This document shows positions 44,099 through 51,797 of a DNA stretch of 64,000 nt, one piece after another. The notes beneath the pieces were generated by a model. The model saw only the letters and a program-made list of their open reading frames with translations, was not told the origin of the DNA and did no database searches. Origin of the DNA: JBBQLG01 sp964251665. Its GTDB lineage: Bacteria; Bacteroidota; Bacteroidia; Cytophagales; Spirosomataceae. The stretch is taken from the NCBI GenBank assembly GCA_964251665.1, contig CAXUKO010000017.1, forward strand, positions 55,344-119,343, read 5' to 3'. Made by a program: the position numbers and the translations under genes. Every line of letters starts with the position of its first letter. The stretch's first letter is position 1.

Positions 44099-45691
44099 CT
44101 AACAGGCCATAATAGGGGTAGTGCTGGCTGTTTTGGGTTGTGGGGTAGGAGTGTCGAATAGCAGTTGGTGCGTGCGAATATGCTGCACAACGCGGTTTAG
44201 TTTCTCATGCATGATGGTGTCGGCCGTAAACGTTGGTACCTGTTCGCGCAGGGCGACGTAGATGTCGCGTAGAGTGGGCGTAAGGATGTTGCCTAAGTCA
44301 AGGGCATCGACTGCCTGTATTATCGTAAGCAGGTGTACGCCCATCACCTGATAAGTATTCTCAATGACTTTGGCCGTTAGTAGGGCGGAGTTGGTCCCCA
44401 TACTCACGATGTCTTGATTATCGTTGTTGTTCGGAATGCTGTGGGCATACATAGGGAATGACAGCGTCTGGCTTTCGGCGGTGGTACTCGTCGCCACAAA
44501 CTGCGCTCCCTGCATACCGAGGTTCAGACCCAGCGTTCCGAGGTTCACGAATGGCGGCAGAATCTGGTTCAGTTTATCGTTGAGTAAGAAGTTTAGTTGC
44601 CGCTCGGTCAGCATTGATAGACGCGTAATAGCTACCTTAAGCTTATCCATCGCAAGCGATACGTAGTCACCGTGAAAATTCCCGCCGTGATACACATTCT
44701 GCGTGCGGGGGTCGATCACAGGGTTATCGTTAACCGAGTTAAACTCGTTCATCACCACCTTGATCGTCTCGTTGATTGTGTCGTAGATCGGGCCGAGGAT
44801 CTGCGGCACACAGCGAATCGAGTAATACTCTTGCACCTTATCAGTCAGCACCGACTCAGTCACTTTGTGGTCGTAGTGGTGTTTTTCGCGTTTGCGGGTA
44901 AGTGTGCTTTTCCGCAGCAGTTGCCGCATTTTAGCCGCAATGTAGCGTTGGCCGTAGTGCTGCTTCACGGAGTTGAGCTCTTCCGAATAGTGGTCGTCGA
45001 ATGAGTGAACCATCTCGACGATGAACGACGAAGCTACAGTGCTCCAGTTAAGCAAGTTTTGGCTATGAAGCAGGTTAACCGCCCCGATGCCGGTCATGCA
45101 TGAGGTGCCGTTGATGAGGGCTAGCCCTTCGCGCAGGTATATAGTCATGGGTTGCAGGCCGTGTTGAGCCATTACCACGTCAGTGGATTTCCATTCGCCC
45201 CCGTACTGCACGCGCCCTTCACCAATGAGGCAGAGCGCAAGGTGAGCCAGTTGAACTAGGTCGCCGCTGGCACCCACACCGCCGTGTTCGTAGACCGCCG
45301 GGCTGACATTGTTGTTAATAAATCCCAGTAGCAGTTCGAGCGTATCGGGGTGAACGCCCGAATATCCCCGCAAAAAGCTGTTAAGGCGGGCGAGCATGAG
45401 AGCCTTCACATAGATAGGGTCGAGCGGCCTGCCCAAGCCCGAAGCGTGGCTGCGGATGAGGTTGTATTGCAGGTTGGTCTGGTCATCTTCGCTGATACGG
45501 TACTGCGCCATTGGTCCAAAGCCCGTATTGATGCCGTAAATTAGTTTGTCATGTGAAAACGTATGGAGAAACTGATAGCAGTTCCGTACGCCCTGCATGG
45601 CCTGTTCATCGAAGACGACAGGGTCGTTTTGAAAAAGAATGGAGCGAAGCTGCGAAAGCGTGGTGTGTCCTGCACCGAGAACGGTTGCCAT
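44099..45691 (-). CDS. Aromatic amino acid ammonia-lyase (probable tyrosine ammonia-lyase)
   Basis: 530 residues from ATG 45691 (MATVLGAGHTTLSQ...). The MIO-forming triad A141-S142-G143 lies in EHGGVGASGDLVQLAHLAL; other landmarks are YGINTGFGPMAQYRI and NDNQDIVSMGTNSALLTAK. The selectivity loop is LQYNLIRSHASG with Ser81-His82, the pair also found in histidine lyases, so sequence alone does not settle Tyr versus His. Flexirubin-type clusters use tyrosine lyases of this subgroup, making p-coumarate formation the best inference. It is the first gene of the leftward operon and would supply the starter unit. Confidence 0.9.
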   Translation of the reverse strand: MATVLGAGHTTLSQLRSILFQNDPVVFDEQAMQGVRNCYQFLHTFSHDKLIYGINTGFGPMAQYRISEDDQTNLQYNLIRSHASGLGRPLDPIYVKALMLARLNSFLRGYSGVHPDTLELLLGFINNNVSPAVYEHGGVGASGDLVQLAHLALCLIGEGRVQYGGEWKSTDVVMAQHGLQPMTIYLREGLALINGTSCMTGIGAVNLLHSQNLLNWSTVASSFIVEMVHSFDDHYSEELNSVKQHYGQRYIAAKMRQLLRKSTLTRKREKHHYDHKVTESVLTDKVQEYYSIRCVPQILGPIYDTINETIKVVMNEFNSVNDNPVIDPRTQNVYHGGNFHGDYVSLAMDKLKVAITRLSMLTERQLNFLLNDKLNQILPPFVNLGTLGLNLGMQGAQFVATSTTAESQTLSFPMYAHSIPNNNDNQDIVSMGTNSALLTAKVIENTYQVMGVHLLTIIQAVDALDLGNILTPTLRDIYVALREQVPTFTADTIMHEKLNRVVQHIRTHQLLFDTPTPQPKTASTTPIMAC

Positions 45692-46027
45692 ATATGTGTA
45701 GGGAAGAAACTGGTGAAACAAGCTGCCGGAAGTGTTCAGCGACGTCGGTTGCTCAAAAATGCAGGAGTTAACCGATGTACCGAAAAAATTTATACAGGGT
45801 CACGGAAAGCCTGTATGGAGCTTCATTTTCAATGTGCAGTAGTGATCAATGAAATTAAATTTAGCCACCGAGTCACACCGCGGCTGGTCTTCAAAACCGT
45901 GCATGAGACACTTTTACCTCACACGGCTCTTCTCAGTTCGCGGTCTCAGACGACTAAAAATGTCAAATCAAAGATTGAATATTATTTCATCCGTTGTTCC
46001 TGCCTTTGATCGGTGAAAATAACATGA

Positions 46028-46309
46028 TTGGGTCGCTTTGCCGTTTCGTACAAAATCCGTCACTTAACTGATCAGGCGAGATTGACCAGCATAATCATTT
46101 AAGATTTGTAAGTTTCTAAACCACAGATAATTAACTATTTACATACTCGAAATAGCTCAAAAAAGAAGGTCAGAACATAGATCCACTGACCTTTCTGGTT
46201 TTTATTTTATGAAAAAGATTTTCCGACCTAAACCAATTAATATTCAAAGTATTATAAAAATGCCGCCGCCTAAGCGACGAATTTTGTACGAAACGGCAAA
46301 GCGACCTAA
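46028..46309. repeat. 282-bp unit bounded by 34-bp inverted repeats
   Basis: 46028-46061 and 46276-46309 are inverted copies with two mismatches, sharing a core such as TCGCTTTGCCGTTTCGTACA. The interior is AT-rich and non-coding apart from a terminator hairpin. It could be a small non-autonomous element or two copies of an unrelated intergenic repeat. Confidence 0.75.
46157..46200. terminator. Bidirectional terminator after the RiPP operon
   Basis: 8-bp stem AAGGTCAG / CTGACCTT with a 12-base loop. T-runs follow on both strands (TTTTTATTTT rightward, CTTTTTTGAG leftward). It lies about 170 bases beyond the thioredoxin stop on the minus strand. Confidence 0.7.
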
Positions 46310-46367
46310 GGTCGTCTTACGTTGTTGGATGAAGCCATTTCATATTCCATATAGCTGACTTCATATT

Positions 46368-47555
46368 TTATTTTAATTTATTGATCTGTTCCATATTTCG
46401 TTTGGTATCAATCTGGGCGGTGTGGGCCAGGTCTAAGGCACGTTGAGCGGCTTGCTTGGCTTCGGGGGTGCGCCCGGCGCGGCGGTAGGCTTCGGCCTGT
46501 TCGTAATAAAGGTCGGCCTGTTCGGTGGCGGTGGTTTTCAGAAATAAGGCTTTCTGCACCCACTTCGTTAGGCTGGGCACGTCAGTGGTGTCGGGGCTGC
46601 TACGGTTAAATAGCCGAGCCACGTAGAGGTGTTCCGGCACCGACAGCGAGTGAGCGATGTGGCTGTTCATGCGCTCGGCGGCCTGGTTGACCTGCCCCAA
46701 CTTGAAGTAGGCGTTTACTTCAGGCAGCATTGTTCGCAACGAAGCCATCTTCGAGTCGATGCCAATCTGCACCAGTCCGGCGTAGACCTGCTGAATCTGC
46801 GCGGGCGAGTAGTGCAGGCCCCGGCTGCTGTAGAGCGACGACATCAGGATGTTCTCGGCTACATCGACCGCCGGTTGGCCGTACTGCTGTTTGTAAAGCT
46901 CAATGTTGTTGACTAGGCTCTTCGCCAATGGGTTATTCATATCGATGATGAGCTTCTGCAACACCAGCCAGTTGTTTTGGTTGGCGTGGGTAGTTGCCGG
47001 CTGCTGCGCGGCGTAGGCCTCCATCGCGGCGATGTTGGTGTTGGTGTCGCACACAACCCGGCTCAGCATACCGAGGTCGATAAGGAAATCGGGCGACCGT
47101 TCGCCCGCCTGAAACCGTTGTTTCCAATTCTCACTCCGCACTGTCGGTGACACGGCGTTGTTGGCATGCCGGATCACTTCGTCGGTCGTGTTCTGACTCA
47201 TGGCGAAGTGGATTAGCTCGCCGTTCTGGTTGAAATAGAGAAAAAGGGGCAGCGTTGGAACAATATAGTGCTTCGACTGAAGCCAGTTTCGCGTGGTGGT
47301 TTGGTCTCTATCGAGCCGGGTACTGACAAATTTGCTGTTGTACGACTTACCCACGTTGCTGTCTTCGAGCGTAGGCATGAAGCTCTGGCACACATGACAG
47401 TCGGGCGAATAGACTTCTACGAATACAGGTTTATCAACTCGCTTTGCCGTGCTAAAGATAGCGTTGATGGGTGCCTGGGTGAAGTTAATGCCCTTTTGAG
47501 CCAACGTGTTCAGGCTGGAGGTAAGTGCCAAAAATAGAGAGAGGAATAAGCGCAT
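46368..47555 (-). CDS. Periplasmic thioredoxin-fold protein
   Basis: 395 residues with a signal peptide (MRLFLSLFLALTSSLNTLAQ). A thioredoxin-like domain follows: DKPVFVEVYSPDCHVCQSFM with a CHVC redox pair near residues 53-56, and a cis-Pro loop YIVPTLPLFLYFNQNG. The remaining 220 residues are helical and TPR-like (EQADLYYEQAEAYRRAGRTP, AKQAAQRALDLAHTAQ). Such proteins handle disulfides or act as folding helpers outside the cytoplasm. It is the last leftward gene before the terminator at 46157, but 750 bases separate it from GwsS, so operon membership is uncertain. Confidence 0.85.
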   Translation of the reverse strand: MRLFLSLFLALTSSLNTLAQKGINFTQAPINAIFSTAKRVDKPVFVEVYSPDCHVCQSFMPTLEDSNVGKSYNSKFVSTRLDRDQTTTRNWLQSKHYIVPTLPLFLYFNQNGELIHFAMSQNTTDEVIRHANNAVSPTVRSENWKQRFQAGERSPDFLIDLGMLSRVVCDTNTNIAAMEAYAAQQPATTHANQNNWLVLQKLIIDMNNPLAKSLVNNIELYKQQYGQPAVDVAENILMSSLYSSRGLHYSPAQIQQVYAGLVQIGIDSKMASLRTMLPEVNAYFKLGQVNQAAERMNSHIAHSLSVPEHLYVARLFNRSSPDTTDVPSLTKWVQKALFLKTTATEQADLYYEQAEAYRRAGRTPEAKQAAQRALDLAHTAQIDTKRNMEQINKLK

Positions 47556-48303
47556 AGCAAGAAGTGTTCAGTGTTCAAGCCGTTATAGTTTCGCTGCCTT
47601 GAACTGATGTACTCTCCATTAATTAGACAAAAAATGGGCGAGCTGTAGATAGATATCACTGATTGCGGGGGCGATTTACAGGCCGTTTCGGACTGCTACG
47701 CCTTGCCTCTAACGACACGACGGTTGAACCGTCGTGTCGTTAGAGGCCGAGTTGGGGTAGAATTACCCTCTCCGTGCTACGATTCAAAGATCACTTTCGG
47801 GGTTAGACTATCCAGCGACGGATGGATTCGCTATTCGTCATACCAGCGAATGTAGCGATCCAATTACTGGTAAGTATGGGCTCCATTCCGATAGCTTTTA
47901 AGGTACACTTATTCATATTTCAATGTTCGCCAGAAACGTTTGGTAGATACGTTGCCGATGGCCCGTCCTTTCCTATCCATGCTCAGAGCGATACCTGCTC
48001 TGGTAACCCGCTTTGCGAACACTAAGGAGGTGTATTGCATGACCTAATCGGTATTGACGATCAAGGTTTTATGTAGCTGATAGGCCCGCTCAAAAGCCAG
48101 CAGACAAAAGCTTTTGTCCAGACTATTGAATAATTCCTAGGCCAGCACGTAGCGACGGTACCAATTATTGAAAGCAGTTGGATACAAAAATTATTCATTT
48201 ATACGCTGGCGATCGTTATTCTACTGCTCATCACGTGGTCACAATGGCCCAAAGCCATATAAAGCTAAAGCGGTTTACCGCTCTTCAAGCCTGTTTGAGT
48301 TAG
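47556..48303. other. Intergenic region with a perfect 43-bp palindrome
   Basis: About 750 bases between the SPASM gene stop and the thioredoxin start. The only clear structure is the palindrome at 47705-47747. A 67-codon plus-strand frame at 47822 and vague coding-like minus-strand fragments near 48060-48200 do not match anything recognised. Confidence 0.45.
47705..47747. repeat. Perfect 21-bp-arm palindrome
   Basis: Arms GCCTCTAACGACACGACGGT+T and A+ACCGTCGTGTCGTTAGAGGC around a single G. No T-run on either side. It sits 150 bases upstream of the thioredoxin start. Confidence 0.9.
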
Positions 48304-49350
48304 TCAGGTCTGACTAAGCGTAAAGCTTCGCCTTCCCCCCGATTCCCCCACCTGTGACCAGGCGGGGGAATCGGGGGGGAAGGCGAAGAGGCCGGTAGTG
48401 ATGTCCTGTGCCAGTTCGTAGGGGAGGAAGAGGCAGTAGCGCAATTCCGAGTCGCGGAGGCGGTCAGTGCGGTCGGGGGAAGCGTGCCAGAGGGCCTGGA
48501 ACGCCTCGCTCTCAATGACCGCGAGCAGTGGGATTTGGCCAACGGTGCCGAACGAACGCTCATGTAGCAGGCAGTTCTTCATCTGCCCCTGCTGGCTGAT
48601 GCACAAACGCCGGTTGTAATAAGGGTTAAAGTGATGACATTCAGTAAAATATGGAAAATTTACGATGAGCTGACGCTTGGTGATGAGGTCGCCTTGGATG
48701 GGGGTGTTGAGGTTGTCTTCGATAAATTGGATGTGGTCGGGGTTGGTGCGGCTTTTGCCCGCGAAGGGCGCGTTATATACCATAATGAAGTCGATACGTG
48801 GGCAGCTTTCAAACACCCGATGCGTCCAGGCCTGGGCCTGGGCCAGAACCACTTCATAGTCCAGCAAAATCGTGATCGACCGGAACCCCCGGTCGTGAGT
48901 TGCGGCGATGACTGCTTCGAGATCGGCCCCGCTGCCATTGCCCTTACTGAGTCGTAGCTCGATGTGGCGGCACAGCAACGCGTCAAGGTCAGCGATGAGC
49001 GGTATAGGATCGTAGCTGTCGATGCAGAGATCGATCACCGCCGTCTGGATATGGTGGGGCGTGTCCCAGTCGAGCGGTAGTGGGGGGAAGCAGTCGGGCG
49101 TGTCGGTATAAAAGCCTAAGTCGTTGCCAATCAGGAAATCAAGATAGGCATCGAACAGGTCGGGGCGGTTAGGGGCAAACCGGGTTCGCACCGCCGCTAC
49201 GGGTTCGTCGCGCAGGGCGGCGAGGATGTCTGTCAGTACAAGCGGGATGTGGAACACCTGACGGGCCTGCAAGTTGTAAAGGGCGGCCCGGTCGCGTCCG
49301 CGCACGGGTATGTTATGGGCATAGAGCAGGAAATAGGGCGGCGGGGTCAT
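48304..49350 (-). CDS. gwsS: Grasp-with-spasm SPASM-domain peptide maturase (GwsS-like)
   Basis: 348 residues. The N-terminus YFLLYAHNIPVRGRDRAALY and VFHIPLVLTDILAAL matches the opening of GwsS proteins; no CxxxCxxC radical-SAM motif is visible anywhere. The SPASM region has C250 and C260 (RLCISQQGQMKNCLLHERSF) and C306 (DSELRYCLFL). In the family this last part normally carries several more cysteines (C..CE.RyiC..C), lost here, so iron-sulfur binding is doubtful. The C-terminal 25 residues are encoded by a long palindrome. It overlaps the small upstream gene by 4 bases and is the partner of the ATP-grasp at 49576. Confidence 0.8.
   Translation of the reverse strand: MTPPPYFLLYAHNIPVRGRDRAALYNLQARQVFHIPLVLTDILAALRDEPVAAVRTRFAPNRPDLFDAYLDFLIGNDLGFYTDTPDCFPPLPLDWDTPHHIQTAVIDLCIDSYDPIPLIADLDALLCRHIELRLSKGNGSGADLEAVIAATHDRGFRSITILLDYEVVLAQAQAWTHRVFESCPRIDFIMVYNAPFAGKSRTNPDHIQFIEDNLNTPIQGDLITKRQLIVNFPYFTECHHFNPYYNRRLCISQQGQMKNCLLHERSFGTVGQIPLLAVIESEAFQALWHASPDRTDRLRDSELRYCLFLPYELAQDITTGLFAFPPDSPAWSQVGESGGRRSFTLSQT
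48326..48388. repeat. GC-rich palindrome inside the GwsS 3' end
   Basis: Left arm 48326-48352 starts CTTCGCCTTCCCCCCGATTC; right arm 48361-48388 is its complement with one mismatch and one extra G. Loop of 8 bases. It encodes the C-terminal residues FPPDSPAWSQVGESGGRRSF of the SPASM protein. Confidence 0.85.
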
Positions 49351-49607
49351 GGGGTGTTAGGGTTAGCGTCAATAGGGGGCAGGAAGTCAGCGGGTGCGAG
49401 TTCGCTGTAAACGCGGTCGGAGAGAGGTTTATATAAGCCATGCGTCATGAAATCGTGGGCGTAATGCGCTGCACTTGTGCTGAACCGGCGGCCTATGTAG
49501 TGTTCACCAAAAGTGTTGGTTTCTATTCGCGTCATGTAACGGTAGTTGATTGGGAGTCGGTCCAGTATGGCCGACTCAAACAGCGTCGATACTCCGAGAA
49601 TATTCAT
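49347..49607 (-). CDS. Small protein between GwsG and GwsS (candidate modified peptide)
   Basis: 86 residues from 49607; an internal ATG at 49535 (MTRIETNTFGEHYIGRRFST) would give 62 residues and avoid overlap with the ATP-grasp gene. No Cys, no signal peptide; rich in Tyr, His, Arg and with a Pro/Asn/Asp-rich end (PADFLPPIDANPNTP). Its stop overlaps the SPASM start by 4 bases (ATGA). In grasp-with-spasm operons the modified peptide is encoded beside the two enzymes, so it is a candidate substrate, but it lacks a Gly-Gly leader motif. It may instead be an accessory protein. Confidence 0.6.
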   Translation of the reverse strand: MNILGVSTLFESAILDRLPINYRYMTRIETNTFGEHYIGRRFSTSAAHYAHDFMTHGLYKPLSDRVYSELAPADFLPPIDANPNTP

Positions 49608-50577
49608 TCTGCATGGTAGTTGTGAGCCAGGCAGCTATAGCCCGGTCAAGATTAGCATTTGTTCTAACCGATTCGGCCATAAACTGCCCAACGGGATTGA
49701 CTTCTATGAATATGTACTCTCCCTCAACATCAACCATCATGTCGATACTACCCGTATTCAAGCTATTAGCTCTCATAAACCTATCAACTGCACCTTCGAT
49801 GGCGGCAGGCAATTGATAAGGAACATAATGTGTGGCTGAGGAAACGCTATCAATCTTGCGATCTATGTTTCGCATGGGCGTGTAGTTTAGAATGGCAGTA
49901 GTAAAGCAACGCCCGTCCAAGTAAAATACACGCAATTCATATTGAGCTTTGATGCATTCCTGAAATAAAGATGGAAAGAATCGGTCGGGCAGGTCAGCAA
50001 GCGAAGCGGGCGTAATGCGATTGGTAAAGACCAAATAAGTTTCGCCTTGGTACATGTAATGGCTACGGCTGTCGGAGAGCGGCTTGCTGATGAGGCCGGT
50101 GGGGGAGTGGCCGAGAAATTCTGTGACAGCCGCCCGTGAGGTTAGCAGCCGCGAAGCCGGAACGCGAAGTCCTTGTCGTTGCGCCTGATGCAACATGGCC
50201 AGCTTGCTGACAGAACTGTGGTTGATGGGAGTCAGCCAAGGCTTATCAGCGAATATAGCTGAGAGGCAACTGACCAGTTCCTTAATTTCGAATTCCAACT
50301 CGGCTTGTAACTGCGGGTTAGTGCCGTCGTTGATTTGCCGCGATACCCGTTGTAGGTCGTTCATAAATCGCCGGTGCCAGATCACATCCACGTGGTGCTT
50401 CACGCTCAGACCGTTGATAAACACATCCTGGTTTGCTACATCGATACTATACTCGACACGCCGGTCTACTAAATCCTGCAAGGTTACTTTAATGAATGGA
50501 ACTCGGCCATAAAGTAACCAGTTGAGCACCGGGTCGGTGCCAGCTTCAAAGCTTTTGTGACTCAATACGAGGATCAT
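49576..50577 (-). CDS. gwsG: Grasp-with-spasm ATP-grasp peptide ligase (GwsG-like)
   Basis: 333 residues. The start ILVLSHKSFEAGTDPVLNWL and DVIWHRRFMNDLQRV are typical of the RimK-like maturase ATP-grasps of graspetide-type systems; the ATP-grasp core follows (VPASRLLTSRAAVTEFLGHS, PTGLISKPLSDSRSHYMYQG) and the metal site in GSIDMMVDVEGEYIFIEVNP ending VGQF. Family knowledge: these enzymes form ester or amide crosslinks between acidic side chains and Thr/Ser/Lys of a precursor. It is encoded 58 bases after the acyltransferase and upstream of the SPASM partner. Its substrate here may be the 86-residue neighbour or the EERL peptides at 53150-53755. Confidence 0.88.
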   Translation of the reverse strand: MILVLSHKSFEAGTDPVLNWLLYGRVPFIKVTLQDLVDRRVEYSIDVANQDVFINGLSVKHHVDVIWHRRFMNDLQRVSRQINDGTNPQLQAELEFEIKELVSCLSAIFADKPWLTPINHSSVSKLAMLHQAQRQGLRVPASRLLTSRAAVTEFLGHSPTGLISKPLSDSRSHYMYQGETYLVFTNRITPASLADLPDRFFPSLFQECIKAQYELRVFYLDGRCFTTAILNYTPMRNIDRKIDSVSSATHYVPYQLPAAIEGAVDRFMRANSLNTGSIDMMVDVEGEYIFIEVNPVGQFMAESVRTNANLDRAIAAWLTTTMQNEYSRSIDAV

Positions 50578-50635
50578 AGCTTGGGGTCATGGTTTACGGG
50601 TCATAATTCAAGTAGTTGTGCATAGAAACCGAAAA

Positions 50636-51784
50636 CTATACACTCGTAAGCACAGCTCGCTGTAGGAGGTCAGTCAGTAATGGGTTGGGAAGGTGGGTGC
50701 GGAGTATAGAAGCATCTTGCCCGTATCTGGTGAGTAGCTGGGCTAATCCAGCCGAAATGGAGAAATAATCCCGTGTCAGGCGGTCGTAAAGGTAGTTTGT
50801 TTGTTGCACCTTAAAGAAATCATAACGGCGATCGTTAAACCGGTACTGCGAGTCGATTAATCCACAGATGTTAGCAAACGCCTCTTTAGGAAGCTCAGCA
50901 AGGTTACGCTGTTCTGAAGCCATATATTTGCTCATACGACCCCAGAACTCCCATTGCGCCGGTACTCGGCGCAAATAGCGTTCAAACAAATTATAGCAAC
51001 GCTCCAGTGCGTATTGTGCAAAGCTGTCGCGTGTCTGTTTCAGATTAGGCACGATTGGGCTGCCGATTACCATATAGCTTTCCTGTGGCCCATTGCGGTA
51101 GGTAATGATCGGTATCACGGGCACGTTGCTCATATAGGCTACCAACAGCGTGCCTTTTTTACAAAAGAAAGTGTCTCCCAATAGAGGAACTGGAACAAAA
51201 CTTCGGTTGTTGAGCCGATTCGCCACGCCAAGGTTCCCATCCACAAACGATAAAATACTCTTTCCGCGAGCAAGGGTAGCCATCATATCGGCCAGAATAT
51301 TAGTTGAGTCGATATGTTTAAGGTCAAGATTCTCGGTGTTATCCTGCCGAAGCATTTCGGGCTGTACACCATCAGTGATTACTACTGATGCGTCAAAACC
51401 AAGCTTGCCAAGCTGATAGCCAATGAGACCATACGGACCTAAATGGAACGATGCGAATACAAACGGGCCAGTATCCTGCAAAAACCGTAGATCGCCACTG
51501 ACCTTGAACTGATCGAGCAGTACATTGATATCAGTTCGATAATCAAGGAACATTCTGGTGTGCATAATATGAATTAGGTCTTTATAAAACGTGAGATCGT
51601 CATCTGGAGGCGTGTTAGGCAAAAACCTCCGTTTGTTGCTAGCATGTGAGAAAAACCTCGTCATTTCAGCAGGAGTTTTGTTGATCTCTTCAAACTCCTG
51701 GTCGAGCGCCTGACGGATATCATGCCACGCATTGATGTATTCAGGCAGGGTAGTGATGAAAGGGCCGAGGGGGGAAGAATGCAT
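50636..51784 (-). CDS. LpxL/HtrB-like acyltransferase homologue
   Basis: 382 residues. The central part VFASFHLGPYGLIGYQLGKL, then ARGKSILSFVDGNLGVANRL and PVPLLGDTFFCKKGTLLVAY, follows the lipid A late-acyltransferase fold. However, the catalytic HX4D/E motif reads H114-LGPY-G119, so the acidic partner is absent. There is no N-terminal membrane anchor, unlike LpxL. It is encoded 13 bases after the M50 peptidase and before GwsG, clearly within the peptide-maturation operon. It might acylate the peptide, or act non-catalytically; either is inference. Confidence 0.72.
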   Translation of the reverse strand: MHSSPLGPFITTLPEYINAWHDIRQALDQEFEEINKTPAEMTRFFSHASNKRRFLPNTPPDDDLTFYKDLIHIMHTRMFLDYRTDINVLLDQFKVSGDLRFLQDTGPFVFASFHLGPYGLIGYQLGKLGFDASVVITDGVQPEMLRQDNTENLDLKHIDSTNILADMMATLARGKSILSFVDGNLGVANRLNNRSFVPVPLLGDTFFCKKGTLLVAYMSNVPVIPIITYRNGPQESYMVIGSPIVPNLKQTRDSFAQYALERCYNLFERYLRRVPAQWEFWGRMSKYMASEQRNLAELPKEAFANICGLIDSQYRFNDRRYDFFKVQQTNYLYDRLTRDYFSISAGLAQLLTRYGQDASILRTHLPNPLLTDLLQRAVLTSV

Positions 51785-51797
51785 GGAATTGTGTAGA

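Larger units (their letters stand above)
45692..46367. other. Intergenic region between pigment and RiPP loci
   Basis: About 675 bases with the pigment-operon promoter region on the right of the lyase start. Contains a bidirectional terminator (46157-46200) inside a pair of 34-bp inverted repeats (46028-46061 and 46276-46309). A 49-codon plus-strand frame from 46209 runs through the right repeat and is not called. Confidence 0.5.

Noticed and set aside
46209..46358. 49-codon plus-strand frame with basic composition
   Set aside because: Runs through the right inverted repeat and the 3' region of the thioredoxin gene; no family and probably chance.
47822..48025. 67-codon plus-strand frame
   Set aside because: No domain, no start context, and surrounding intergenic DNA shows no conservation signal that I can judge.
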